Shown piece after piece: positions 25,538 through 34,118 of a stretch of 64,000 nucleotides of DNA (position 1 is the first letter of the stretch; each line of letters opens with the position of its first letter). The DNA comes from Salipiger profundus. Its GTDB lineage: Bacteria > Pseudomonadota > Alphaproteobacteria > Rhodobacterales > Rhodobacteraceae. The notes below the pieces were generated by a model. That model did not search any database and was not told the DNA's origin. It was given only the letters and a program-made list of their open reading frames with translations. The translations under genes were made by a program, and so were the position numbers. The stretch is taken from positions 248,001 to 312,000 of the forward strand of contig NZ_CP014796.1 of NCBI RefSeq assembly GCF_001969385.1, read 5' to 3'.

Positions 25538-26271
25538 AACCCAGCTTCGGACAAACCCGCTCCGACATCCGGCGCAATCACGCGCTGCTGACCTCAGAGA
25601 GCCACGAGTGGATCACCCAGCCCGACTGGCCGGGTGCCGAGCTGGCATACCTGATCAGCCCCGACATGGGCGCGAAATTCGCCATGGCGCTGGTGCGCGG
25701 CGCCGAGGCACTGTCGGACATCGCCCCCGCCGACGAGGGCATCGCCCGCTTCGTCTTCGTTCTCGAGGGAAGCGTCAGCATCTCGACCGGGCAGACACTG
25801 GCCGCCGAGGGCTACGGCTTCCTGCCCCCCGGTGACGCCGCGACCCTGAGCACCACCGCGGGCACGCGCTTCGTGCTTTTCGAGTGGCGCTTCCTCGCCC
25901 GCGGTGAGCTGCCCGCAGCCGTGTTCGGCTCGGTGGCCGAGATCGACGGTGCCCCCCTGCGCGGCGACGACTGGCTGATGGTACAGAAGATGCTGCCCAC
26001 CGACGCGGGTTTCGACGGTGAGTTCAACATCATGAATTTCCATCCGGGTGCCTCGCTCGCCTATGTCGAGACCCACTTCATGGAACATGGCCTGCTGATG
26101 CTGGACGGCGGCGGCGTCTACCGGCTGGACGACCAGTGGTACCCGGTGGGCGCGGGCGACGCGATCTGGATGGGACCGCATGTCCCGCAGTGGTTCGGCG
26201 CCCTGGGCCGTACCCCCTCGCGCTACCTCATCTACAAGAATTACAACCGGTCGCCGCTGGCCGAGCGATGA
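25534..26271 (+). CDS. Bicupin, (S)-ureidoglycine aminohydrolase-like
   Basis: 245 residues with two cupin domains. The second has the UGHY metal pattern: Glu, His and His in VETHFMEHGLLML and a Gln in HVPQWF; the first (FVFVLEGSVSI, GYGFLPPGD) has lost metal residues, as in E. coli YlbA/AllE. UGHY releases ammonia from ureidoglycine in allantoin degradation. Tight ATGA coupling to the M20 gene suggests it acts on the product of that enzyme. It ends the operon, 5 bp from the convergent LysR stop. The exact substrate is not provable here. Confidence 0.83.
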   Translation: MKPSFGQTRSDIRRNHALLTSESHEWITQPDWPGAELAYLISPDMGAKFAMALVRGAEALSDIAPADEGIARFVFVLEGSVSISTGQTLAAEGYGFLPPGDAATLSTTAGTRFVLFEWRFLARGELPAAVFGSVAEIDGAPLRGDDWLMVQKMLPTDAGFDGEFNIMNFHPGASLAYVETHFMEHGLLMLDGGGVYRLDDQWYPVGAGDAIWMGPHVPQWFGALGRTPSRYLIYKNYNRSPLAER

Positions 26272-26276
26272 TCAGT

Positions 26277-27197
26277 CTATCCCCCGTAGTTTGCGAAGAG
26301 CGTCTTGATGGCCGCGGCAAAGGCCACCGAAGAAGCGGTCGGCGTGCGTCCGGCCATGCGGCAGCAGGCCACGGGCGGGCTCTCGAACGGCAGGTTCTCG
26401 AGTTCGACAAAGGCGATTTTCTCGCGGCGGATCTGGAGGAAGCGCCCGAAGACGATGCCGATGCCCATGCCGCTTTCGACCATCTGCCGCAGCAGGGTAA
26501 AGCTGTTGGTGCTCATGATCTCGCGGACGGTGACATCGCTCTGCACCAGCGCATCCTCGAGAAGCTGGCGCATCGGGATCGAACTGTCGGGGAAGATCAT
26601 CTTCTCGCCGTCGATGTCTTCGATACGGACGCTGCGCAGCCGCGCCATCGGGTGATCCAGCGAAGTGACGACGTAGGTGCGCCTCTGCAGGGTCGCCAGC
26701 GTTTCGATCTCCGGCGAGGGCGGGAAGTTGTAGCCGAGCGCGATGTCGATATCGCCATCCTGCATCCGCGTGAGGATCTCGCGGGTATTCTCGACGATGA
26801 TGGTGAACTTGAGCCCGGGGTGGTTGTATCCCATGTCACGCAGGATGCCCGGAAGCAGATCAGAGGCGAGCACCTCGTTGACGCCAAGCCGCAGGTGCCC
26901 GCGCTGCAGGCCCTGCAGCTGGTCGATCTCGTCCTGTGCGATGGTCAGCTCGTTCACCACCGAGGCGCAGCGAAACAGCAGGATCTCGCCGGCCTCGGTC
27001 AACTCGAGACCGGCGCGGCCACGGTCCCGGCGGAACAATTCGATGTCGAGCGCAAGCTCGAGGTTCTTGATCTGCTTGCTCACCGCAGAGGGGGCCACAT
27101 GCAGTTTCTCTGCCGCCGCGCGGAAGGACCCGAGCTGGGCGACTTCGATGAAATGCCTCAAGCCGGGCAGTCGCCCAAGGATCTTGCTGGGTGGCAT
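26277..27197 (-). CDS. LysR-family transcriptional regulator of the catabolic locus
   Basis: 306 residues: N-terminal winged helix (LRHFIEVAQLGSFRAAAEKLHVAPSAVSKQIKNLE) and a LysR substrate-binding domain with HRxx-like effector region. It is convergent with the cupin gene and divergent from the FAD oxidase with only 48 bp between the starts, so it probably controls that oxidase and perhaps the upstream operon. Confidence 0.93.
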   Translation of the reverse strand: MPPSKILGRLPGLRHFIEVAQLGSFRAAAEKLHVAPSAVSKQIKNLELALDIELFRRDRGRAGLELTEAGEILLFRCASVVNELTIAQDEIDQLQGLQRGHLRLGVNEVLASDLLPGILRDMGYNHPGLKFTIIVENTREILTRMQDGDIDIALGYNFPPSPEIETLATLQRRTYVVTSLDHPMARLRSVRIEDIDGEKMIFPDSSIPMRQLLEDALVQSDVTVREIMSTNSFTLLRQMVESGMGIGIVFGRFLQIRREKIAFVELENLPFESPPVACCRMAGRTPTASSVAFAAAIKTLFANYGG

Positions 27198-27245
27198 CGG
27201 GGACTCCCGCGATCGAACAGTCTAACGTCAAGGAGCGCATCATAG

Positions 27246-28670
27246 ATGGACCGAACCGGCATTCAACAGGACAGTGCTCAGGTCGAAGCGGTGAAAGATC
27301 TGGCTGAAGTGCTTGGCCAGAAAGGCATCTTTACTCAAGAGAGCGACCGCGAGCGCTATGCGTCGGACCAGTCCGGCCTGTCGGGGGCCATGCCGCTCGC
27401 CGTGCTGCGACCGGCGAGCACCGAAGAGGTCTCGCGTGTTCTCGCGATCTGCAGCCGGCACCGTATCGGCGTCGTGCCACAGGGCGGGCGGACCGGGCTT
27501 TCCGGTGGAGCCTGCAGCCCGCAAGGCACGGTGGTTCTGTCGACCGAGCGCATGTCCGGCATCATCGAGATCGACCACGAGGCGATGACCCTCACGGCCT
27601 GGGCCGGGACGCCGCTCGAGGCGGTGCAGGAGGCGGCGCGGGCCGCAGGCCTCGACTACCCCGTCGACATCGGCGCACGCGGCACGGCCACCATCGGCGG
27701 CACCATCGCCACCAACGCGGGCGGTATCCGCGTTTTGCAGCACGGCATGACACGGCCCAATGTGCTCGGCCTCGAGGCGGTCCTGGCTGACGGGTCCGTG
27801 GTCTCCCGGCTTGGAAAGACGGTCAAGGACAACTCCGGGTTCGACCTGAAACAGCTCTTCATCGGCTCGGAGGGCACGCTCGGCGTGGTCACCCGCGCCG
27901 TGCTGCAACTGCGCCGACAGGTTCGGCACAGCGCACTGGCGCTCTTCGCACTTCCGGACCACGCCGCCGCGCTGGCATGCCTTGCCGCCGGAAGACAGAG
28001 GTTCGGCTCCCGGATCAGGGCCTTTGAGGGGATGTGGCCCGACTACTGGGACTTCGTCTGCCACGAGACCTCTCTGGCGACGGCGCCGATCACCGGGCGG
28101 CACGGCTTCTACCTGCTGGTCGAGGTCGAAGCGGGCGCGTCGCAGCCCGAGGAAGAGCTGGAAGCCTTCTTCGCGGAGCTCTTCGAGCAGGATCTGGTCG
28201 AGGATGGCGTGCTGGCAAAATCCCTCACCGAGGCGCAGGCGCTCTGGTCCGTGCGCGAAGCGGTCGGAGAGGTCGATGAGGACTTCGGACCCCACATCAA
28301 CTTCGACATCGGCGTGTCGCCGTCGGCCCTGGGCCACTTCTGCGACGCCGCCGATGCAGTGCTTGCCACGCTGCCCGAGGCTGCCGGGGCGCTCAAGGTC
28401 GGGCATCTGGGGGACGGCAACGTCCATCTGCTCGTGGCGCATGATGGCAGCGCCGCCGCCGAAGAACGGATCGAGGCAGCGATATACGGCTTGTTGCGAA
28501 ATTGGCAGGGGACGGTCACGGCAGAGCATGGCGTCGGTCGCATCAAGGCGCGCTGGTTGGGGCACTCCCGCACCCCCGAGGAACTCGCGCTCATGCGTGG
28601 CCTGAAGGGTCAGATGGACCCGCTGGGTATCCTCAACCCATCCGCATTGTTCCTGGAATCGGAGGACTGA
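27246..28670 (+). CDS. FAD-linked oxidase, GlcD/D-lactate dehydrogenase family
   Basis: 474 residues with the FAD_binding_4 (PCMH) domain: PQGGRTGLSGGAC, DIGARGTATIGGTIATNAGG and SEGTLGVVTRAVL, followed by the FAD-oxidase C domain (HLGDGNVHLL, EHGVGRIKARW). The family oxidises D-2-hydroxyacids such as glycolate, D-lactate or D-2-hydroxyglutarate. AAGGAG lies before the ATG. Divergent from LysR. Glyoxylate/glycolate linkage would fit a ureide pathway, but the substrate is open. Confidence 0.92.
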   Translation: MDRTGIQQDSAQVEAVKDLAEVLGQKGIFTQESDRERYASDQSGLSGAMPLAVLRPASTEEVSRVLAICSRHRIGVVPQGGRTGLSGGACSPQGTVVLSTERMSGIIEIDHEAMTLTAWAGTPLEAVQEAARAAGLDYPVDIGARGTATIGGTIATNAGGIRVLQHGMTRPNVLGLEAVLADGSVVSRLGKTVKDNSGFDLKQLFIGSEGTLGVVTRAVLQLRRQVRHSALALFALPDHAAALACLAAGRQRFGSRIRAFEGMWPDYWDFVCHETSLATAPITGRHGFYLLVEVEAGASQPEEELEAFFAELFEQDLVEDGVLAKSLTEAQALWSVREAVGEVDEDFGPHINFDIGVSPSALGHFCDAADAVLATLPEAAGALKVGHLGDGNVHLLVAHDGSAAAEERIEAAIYGLLRNWQGTVTAEHGVGRIKARWLGHSRTPEELALMRGLKGQMDPLGILNPSALFLESED

Positions 28671-28824
28671 AGGCGAAACCGCCGCCCCTGCACACCGCGA
28701 GCGCAGGTCGCCCGATCTCAGAAACCTCCTTGGAGAGAGGAGGCTCGCCCTCACGCCGAGGCTGGAACATTCGCTACAGGGAAAGGTTGGCTCAATGAGT
28801 TTAACCAGGAACGAGGTAGCTGCA

Positions 28825-29163
28825 ATGAGCGGAGAAGACGAGAAGAAGGCGGCGGCTGACGGTGGCGGTGCCCAGTCCGCCAGGTTGCGAGATGACATCG
28901 ATCGGGGCTCGACCGGGGACAAGGTCGCCTTTTCCGACCCTGCGGCCGCGCCCTTGGGCACGGATGCCGAAGCGGGCGGCAGCCCGACGGAACTCGGCGC
29001 GATGGCAGAAGCGCGCAAGGCGGAAGGCGAGAGCAAGGAGCCCCGCCAGCCCAAGAAGTCCCCGGCAGAACTGCAACGCACGTCGCATCCCCGGCCTCTT
29101 GTCACGGTTGCAGTGCTCGCAGTTGTGATCGCTGGCCTGGCCCTGATCTGGGTTGGAATGTGA
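28825..29163 (+). CDS. Conserved-type small tail-anchored protein, unknown function
   Basis: 112 residues from the ATG at 28825, which has GAGGT 7 bases upstream; an upstream ATG at 28795 is in frame but lacks a ribosome site. The first 85 residues are charged and low-complexity with a small recognisable core, GSTGDKVAFSDPAAAPLGTD. The only hydrophobic segment is at the very C-terminus (about 90-110), so the protein is probably tail-anchored with a cytosolic disordered head. I know no function. It lies between the FAD oxidase and the symporter. Confidence 0.7.
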   Translation: MSGEDEKKAAADGGGAQSARLRDDIDRGSTGDKVAFSDPAAAPLGTDAEAGGSPTELGAMAEARKAEGESKEPRQPKKSPAELQRTSHPRPLVTVAVLAVVIAGLALIWVGM

Positions 29164-29609
29164 AGAACGGCCCTGCCGCAACCAAACCACGCGTGCAAGC
29201 GACGGTCCCCGGGCCGGCAAGCACGCCAAGCTGATCATGATCCCAGAGAATGCCCGGCGCGGGTCCACGCGGTCGTCGCCGATCGCGCGGCTTGCTGGCG
29301 CCGCGCCGGGATCTTCCCGGTTTCATGAGCACCTGTAACAGCTCACTTTTCCTTCTGAATTCAGCACGACGGCCCATCGCCCTCCTCAGGTCGCCCATCG
29401 GCGGTCAGCCGACGCAGGGCCCGTGCTGTGCCCCGTGCCAAGCGGCTGCCGGAAATAGCGGGCCTCACCTGGATTCCCATTATTTTAACGCGAATTTGAA
29501 ACTGGGGGCCGTCGGGCGGGTTGAGCCCACATCGCCTCAAGCATTCCGCGGGTCTCGGGTCGAGCCGCGTTGAGGGCCTGCAAACCCGATCGATGAGGAG
29601 GAATCCTCG
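29164..29609. other. 446-bp spacer without a supportable gene
   Basis: Short frames here lack ribosome sites and family features. The stretch around 29478-29500 (TTATTTTAACGCGAATTTGAAAC) is locally A+T-rich and could be the promoter of the symporter. A strong GAGGAGGAAT ribosome site begins near 29595. Confidence 0.4.
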
Positions 29610-31211
29610 ATGGAAAACTCGACATTCGACTTCAGCTGGATAGATTACGCGATCGTCGTGATCTACTTCGTGGGCGTAATCGGCCATGGGCTATACGTGT
29701 CCCGCAAGCTCAAGGGCGGCTCGGACGACTACTTCCTCGCGGGACGCAGCCTGCCGTGGTACCTCATCGGCTTCTCGCTGTTCGCCTCGAACATGTCAGG
29801 ATCCAGCTTCGTCGGCCTGATGGGCGGTGCCTACGACAACGGCGTCGTGATCTTCAACTACGAATGGACCGCGGCACTGGTCCTGATCCTGTTCGCCATC
29901 TTCATCCTGCCGTCCTTCCTGCGCGCCAAGATCAGCACGGTGCCCATGTTCCTCGAGGAACGCTATGACGTCCGCTCCCGGCGGGCGTTCTCGCTGTTCA
30001 CCATCCTTGCCATCATGTTCATCGACACGGCCGGCGCACTCTACGCGGGGGGCCTTGTCATTTCCAACGTGACCGCGGTGCTGAACCTGTGGACGGCGGT
30101 GGCCGTGCTGGCCCTGGTGGCGGGCATCTACACCATCCTCGGGGGGCTCTCGGCGGTCGTGGTGACCGACACGGTGCAGGCCATCCTGCTGATCGTGGCA
30201 GCCGCGGCGCTGTTCTGGCTCGGCCTCGACGAGGTCGGCGGCTGGCAAGAGCTGTTCGTGGGCGTGCCCGAGGACAAGACCAAGCTGATCTTGCCGGCTG
30301 ATGACGATTTCCTGCCCTGGACCGGGATCTGGGGGGTCGTCTTGCTGGGCTTCTACTACTGGTCGATCAACCAGTTCGTGGTGCAGCGCACGCTCGGCGC
30401 AAAGGACCTGAAAGAAGGCCAGGTGGGCGCGCTTTTCGCGGGCTTCCTCAAGTTGCCCAACCTGTTCCTCATGATCCTGCCGGGGCTGATCGCTCTGAAG
30501 CTCTACCCCGATCTGGAAACGCCCGACCTCGCCTTTCCGACGCTGGCCTTTGAAATGATGCCCATCGGGTTGCGGGGCCTGATCCTCGCGGCGCTGATCG
30601 CGGCGATCATGTCTTCGCTGGACTCGGCGCTGAACTCGGCGTCCACCCTTGTCGTCAAGGACTTCATCGAGCCGATCTGGAAGGTCGGAGAGGACCGCCA
30701 GGTTTGGCTGGGCCGGATTGTCACCGGGCTCGTGATGGTCTTCGGCGCGATCTACGCGCCCTCCATCGCCAGCTTCGAGAGCCTTTTCGAGTATTTCCAG
30801 TCTTCGCTCTCCTACGTGATCCCGCCCATCGTCGTGGTCTTCATCCTGGGTCTCTTCGTGCCGTGGCTGAACGGGAACGGCGCCTTCTGGACGATCCTCA
30901 TCGGGCTGGTCATCGGCGTTCCGCTCTTCATCGTCAAAGAGGTGACAGGCCTGTGGGAGGAGTGGGGCCTGCCCGCGATCCACTACACGATCATGTCCTC
31001 GATCATGATGTTCATCGGCATCGCCACGCACCTGGGCATTTCCGCGATGACGCGACAGGATAGCAAGGAAGACATCGAGAACCTCGTCTGGTCGAAGAGC
31101 GAAACGGCGGAGATCTTCACCCGCTGGGAAAAGCCGCTCTGGAAGGATCAGGCGGTCTGGGCAGGGCTTCTCATCCTTGGCCTGGCAGGCTTCATAATCT
31201 GGTTTGCCTGA
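29610..31211 (+). CDS. Sodium:solute symporter (SSS family, SglT-like)
   Basis: 533 residues with about 14 TM helices. Family marks: DDYFLAGRSLPWYLIGFSLFASNMSGSSFVGL near the start, VPMFLEERYDVR, and the Na2-site helix region AALIAAIMSSLDSALNSASTL. The branch resembles sugar, myo-inositol and glycoside transporters (SglT), which fits the nearby Gfo/Idh oxidoreductase and SDR of sugar or cyclitol type. Very strong ribosome site. Confidence 0.93.
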   Translation: MENSTFDFSWIDYAIVVIYFVGVIGHGLYVSRKLKGGSDDYFLAGRSLPWYLIGFSLFASNMSGSSFVGLMGGAYDNGVVIFNYEWTAALVLILFAIFILPSFLRAKISTVPMFLEERYDVRSRRAFSLFTILAIMFIDTAGALYAGGLVISNVTAVLNLWTAVAVLALVAGIYTILGGLSAVVVTDTVQAILLIVAAAALFWLGLDEVGGWQELFVGVPEDKTKLILPADDDFLPWTGIWGVVLLGFYYWSINQFVVQRTLGAKDLKEGQVGALFAGFLKLPNLFLMILPGLIALKLYPDLETPDLAFPTLAFEMMPIGLRGLILAALIAAIMSSLDSALNSASTLVVKDFIEPIWKVGEDRQVWLGRIVTGLVMVFGAIYAPSIASFESLFEYFQSSLSYVIPPIVVVFILGLFVPWLNGNGAFWTILIGLVIGVPLFIVKEVTGLWEEWGLPAIHYTIMSSIMMFIGIATHLGISAMTRQDSKEDIENLVWSKSETAEIFTRWEKPLWKDQAVWAGLLILGLAGFIIWFA

Positions 31212-31215
31212 AGCG

Positions 31216-32316
31216 ATGGAAACCCTGGCCCGCATTCTCGAGAGTATACTGCGCACCGCGGCTGGCTGGCCCGACTGGATCGGGTCGGCCGCCGCCCTGC
31301 TCGGCGCGCTGTTCTTCTCCCTTTTGCTCCACGCGCTGCTGTTCCGCGTCCTCCAGCGGTGGGTGAACACCGACAGCGGCATGGCGGGGTCGTCCCTGCG
31401 GCATGCACGGCGCCCCACCCGCCTGGCCTTCGTGCTGGCGGCCATGGTGATCACGGTCCCGCGTCTCGACCTGCCCTGGCGTTTGCAGGATGGTCTGGGG
31501 CACATGCTCCTGATCCTGCTGATCGTCCTGATCGGCTGGACCGCCATCCTGCTGACCCGCCACCTGAGCGACCGCGTCATCCGACGCCAGCGCATGGACA
31601 TCGACGACAACCTCGCCGCGCGCAAGCTGGTGACGCAGTTTCGGGTGCTTCGGCGCACCGCCACGATCCTGCTGACGATCTTCACCGTTGCTGCCGTTCT
31701 GCTGACCTTCGAGACGGTGCAGGAATACGGCGTCAGCCTGTTTGCGTCCGCCGGTGCAGCGGGCCTGATCCTCGGCCTGGCCGCGCGGCCGGTGCTAGCC
31801 AACCTGATCGCCGGCATCCAGATTGCCATCACCCAGCCGATCCGGCTGGAAGATGTCGTGATCGTCGACGGCGAATGGGGCTGGGTCGAAGAAATATTCG
31901 CCACATATGTGGTCGTTCGGATCTGGGACTGGCGGCGCATGGTGGTCCCGCTGAGCTATTTCATCGAACAACCCTTCCAGAACTGGACCCGCGAAAGCGC
32001 CTCGATCATCGGAGCCGTCTACTGGCATCTCGACTACACCGTCCCGGTGGAGGAGCTGCGCGCGAAACTCGAGCAGATCGCGCGGGACTCGCCGCATTGG
32101 GACGGCAACGTCATCAACCTTCAGGTGACCGACACGGATAAGGATACCATCGCGCTGCGTGGCCTCATGAGCGCCCGGACCTCGCCGCAGGCATGGGACC
32201 TGCGCTGCGAGGTGCGCGAGAAACTCATCACATGGATTCAAGCCGAGCACCCCGAGGCCCTGCCCCGCCTGCGCGGAGAGTTGCGGCCTGCCATGTCGGG
32301 GCAAACGCCCGGCTGA
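31216..32316 (+). CDS. MscS-family mechanosensitive channel
   Basis: 366 residues from ATG 31216 (a TTG at 31204 overlapping the symporter stop is possible). Four N-terminal TM helices, the pore helix with the alternating Ala/Gly pattern ASAGAAGLILGLAARPVLANLIAGIQIA, and the beta domain (GEWGWVEEIFATYVVVRIWDWRRMVVPLSYF). Releases solutes on hypo-osmotic stress. It directly follows an SSS uptake system, a sensible safety valve. Confidence 0.92.
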   Translation: METLARILESILRTAAGWPDWIGSAAALLGALFFSLLLHALLFRVLQRWVNTDSGMAGSSLRHARRPTRLAFVLAAMVITVPRLDLPWRLQDGLGHMLLILLIVLIGWTAILLTRHLSDRVIRRQRMDIDDNLAARKLVTQFRVLRRTATILLTIFTVAAVLLTFETVQEYGVSLFASAGAAGLILGLAARPVLANLIAGIQIAITQPIRLEDVVIVDGEWGWVEEIFATYVVVRIWDWRRMVVPLSYFIEQPFQNWTRESASIIGAVYWHLDYTVPVEELRAKLEQIARDSPHWDGNVINLQVTDTDKDTIALRGLMSARTSPQAWDLRCEVREKLITWIQAEHPEALPRLRGELRPAMSGQTPG

Positions 32317-32337
32317 CCAACAAGAGGAGAGACGATC

Positions 32338-33303
32338 ATGAATACGCGCTCCCCATCACTTGCCCTGCTTGGCGGTGCCCACGTGCACCTGCCCGATCAC
32401 CTCTACCGCATTGACGAAGGCGGGCGCAGGGTGAGCCATGTCTTCGACCGCGACCCCGCCCGGAAACAAGAGCTGTGCGACCGCCTGGGCGCCGAACCAT
32501 TGGAAACGCTGGACTCGCTTGACGGTCTGGACGTGTCCGGGGTCGTGGTCTGCAGCGAGACCACCCACCACGAAGCAGATATAACCGCGGCGCTGAAAGC
32601 GGGTCTGCCAGTCTTTTCGGAGAAGCCGCTGGCCGGTAGCGCGCGTGCCGCACAGGCCGTGGCGAGCCTTGCAGAAGAGCACGACCTGCTTTTGCAGACC
32701 GGTTATTTCTTCCGGACGATCCCGGCGCTGCGCGCAGCGCGGGACTGGATCGACCATGGGCGCTTGGGCCGCGTATCGGCTGCGCGGATGCTGTTTTCGC
32801 ATGACGGCGGGTATGCCGATTGGCTGGATCTCGGCGGTTGGATGACCGACCCGGAACGCGCCTGCTACGGCGGCTTCGTCGACGAGGCCGTCCATGCGAT
32901 CGATGCGCTGCAATGGATGCTCGGCCCGATCGACTCCGGCCACGCCGTCACCGGCAATGCCCTCGGCTGGCCGGTGGACGATCATGGCGCGTCGGTGCTG
33001 CGCTTCGACTGCGGTGCGGCAGGCGTGGTCGAGGCCGGCTGGACCGATACCCGGATGCGGCTTGAACTCGATATCGTGGGCGACGAAGCCGCGATTTCAC
33101 TGCGTGACAGCGAACTGGTCCTGACCCCTCGCGGTGCGACCACGCCGATCGAGCGGATCCGGCTGGAGACGCTCGATGCCGGCACCGGCATCCTGCCGTT
33201 CCTAGCCGCCCTCGACGGCGAGACGAAACCGGGGCTGGTGCCTCCGCGCGACGCAGCCCGTGTGAACACGGTACTGGACGCCCTGGACCTGCGGCTGACC
33301 TGA
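32338..33303 (+). CDS. Gfo/Idh/MocA-family oxidoreductase
   Basis: 321 residues: N-terminal Rossmann domain with a modified dinucleotide loop (LLGGAHVHLPDH), EKPLAGSARAAQ (the family EKP motif), and a C-terminal GFO_IDH_MocA domain with GGFVDEAVHAIDALQW, where the His may be catalytic. NAD(P)-dependent oxidation of a sugar, cyclitol or amine derivative. RBS AGAGGAGAG upstream. Followed at 16 bp by an SDR, so the two likely form a short catabolic unit with the symporter. Confidence 0.88.
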   Translation: MNTRSPSLALLGGAHVHLPDHLYRIDEGGRRVSHVFDRDPARKQELCDRLGAEPLETLDSLDGLDVSGVVVCSETTHHEADITAALKAGLPVFSEKPLAGSARAAQAVASLAEEHDLLLQTGYFFRTIPALRAARDWIDHGRLGRVSAARMLFSHDGGYADWLDLGGWMTDPERACYGGFVDEAVHAIDALQWMLGPIDSGHAVTGNALGWPVDDHGASVLRFDCGAAGVVEAGWTDTRMRLELDIVGDEAAISLRDSELVLTPRGATTPIERIRLETLDAGTGILPFLAALDGETKPGLVPPRDAARVNTVLDALDLRLT

Positions 33304-33319
33304 CGAAAGGAACGGACAG

Positions 33320-34117
33320 ATGGATTACGGATTGAACGGAAAGACCGCACTGATCACCGGCGGCGCCTCGGGCATCGGCAAGGCGACTGCCAAGGTGCTG
33401 CTCGCGGAAGGCGCGCAGGTCATTCTCGTCGACCTCAAGGGCGACGAGGTCGCCCGCGCCGCGCAGGACCTGGGCGACAACGCGAAGGCGCTCCAGGCCG
33501 ATCTGCGCGATCCGGCCCAGATCAAGGGGCTGGCCGCCACCACCGAGGAACGCTTCACCATGCCGGATATCCTGGTCTGCGCGGCAGGCGTGACCGGGGC
33601 GAAAGGCCATCCGCTCGAGATGAGCGACGCGGACTGGCAAGAGGCCTGGGAAACCGACTTCATGTCGGTCGTGCGCACCGTCCGCGCCTTCGAGCCAGCG
33701 ATGGAAAGCCGCGGCTGGGGCCGTGTCGTCATCCTGTGTTCTGAAAACGCGGCGCAGCCCTATTCGGACGAAGCCGTCTACAACGTCGCGAAGGCGGGAT
33801 TGCTGAATTTCGCCAAGGCTCTCAGCGGCCCGGCGGCGCGACGCGGCGTGCTGGTCAACTGCGTCTCGCCCGCCTTCATAGAGACGCCGATGACCGACAC
33901 CATGATGGACAAGAAGGCCCGGGAGGAAGGGACCGACCGCGAGGGCGCGATCCAGCAGTTCCTGAAGACCGAACGCCCGTGGCTGGCCCTGGAACGCCGT
34001 GGCAAGCCGCAGGAGGCCGCCTCCACGATCGCCTTCCTGTGCTCGGAACAGGCGAGTTTCGTCGTAGGCTCGAACTACCGCGTCGATGGCGGCTCGGTCG
34101 CGGCCATCGCGATCTGA
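33320..34117 (+). CDS. Short-chain dehydrogenase/reductase
   Basis: 265 residues. Cofactor motif GGASGIGKA (TGxxxGxG), CAAG strand motif in LVCAAGVTGAK, catalytic Tyr-Lys in AVYNVAKAG: the usual YxxxK reads Y-N-V-A-K with the Tyr at 153, and Ser is provided by CSENAA. C-terminal NYRVDGGSVAAIAI is typical. NAD(P)-dependent alcohol/ketone conversion, probably sequential with the oxidoreductase upstream. Confidence 0.9.
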   Translation: MDYGLNGKTALITGGASGIGKATAKVLLAEGAQVILVDLKGDEVARAAQDLGDNAKALQADLRDPAQIKGLAATTEERFTMPDILVCAAGVTGAKGHPLEMSDADWQEAWETDFMSVVRTVRAFEPAMESRGWGRVVILCSENAAQPYSDEAVYNVAKAGLLNFAKALSGPAARRGVLVNCVSPAFIETPMTDTMMDKKAREEGTDREGAIQQFLKTERPWLALERRGKPQEAASTIAFLCSEQASFVVGSNYRVDGGSVAAIAI

Positions 34118-34118
34118 C

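Noticed and set aside
29796..31940. A 714-residue antisense frame opposite the SSS symporter and MscS gene
   Set aside because: It is a compositional shadow of hydrophobic coding on the other strand.
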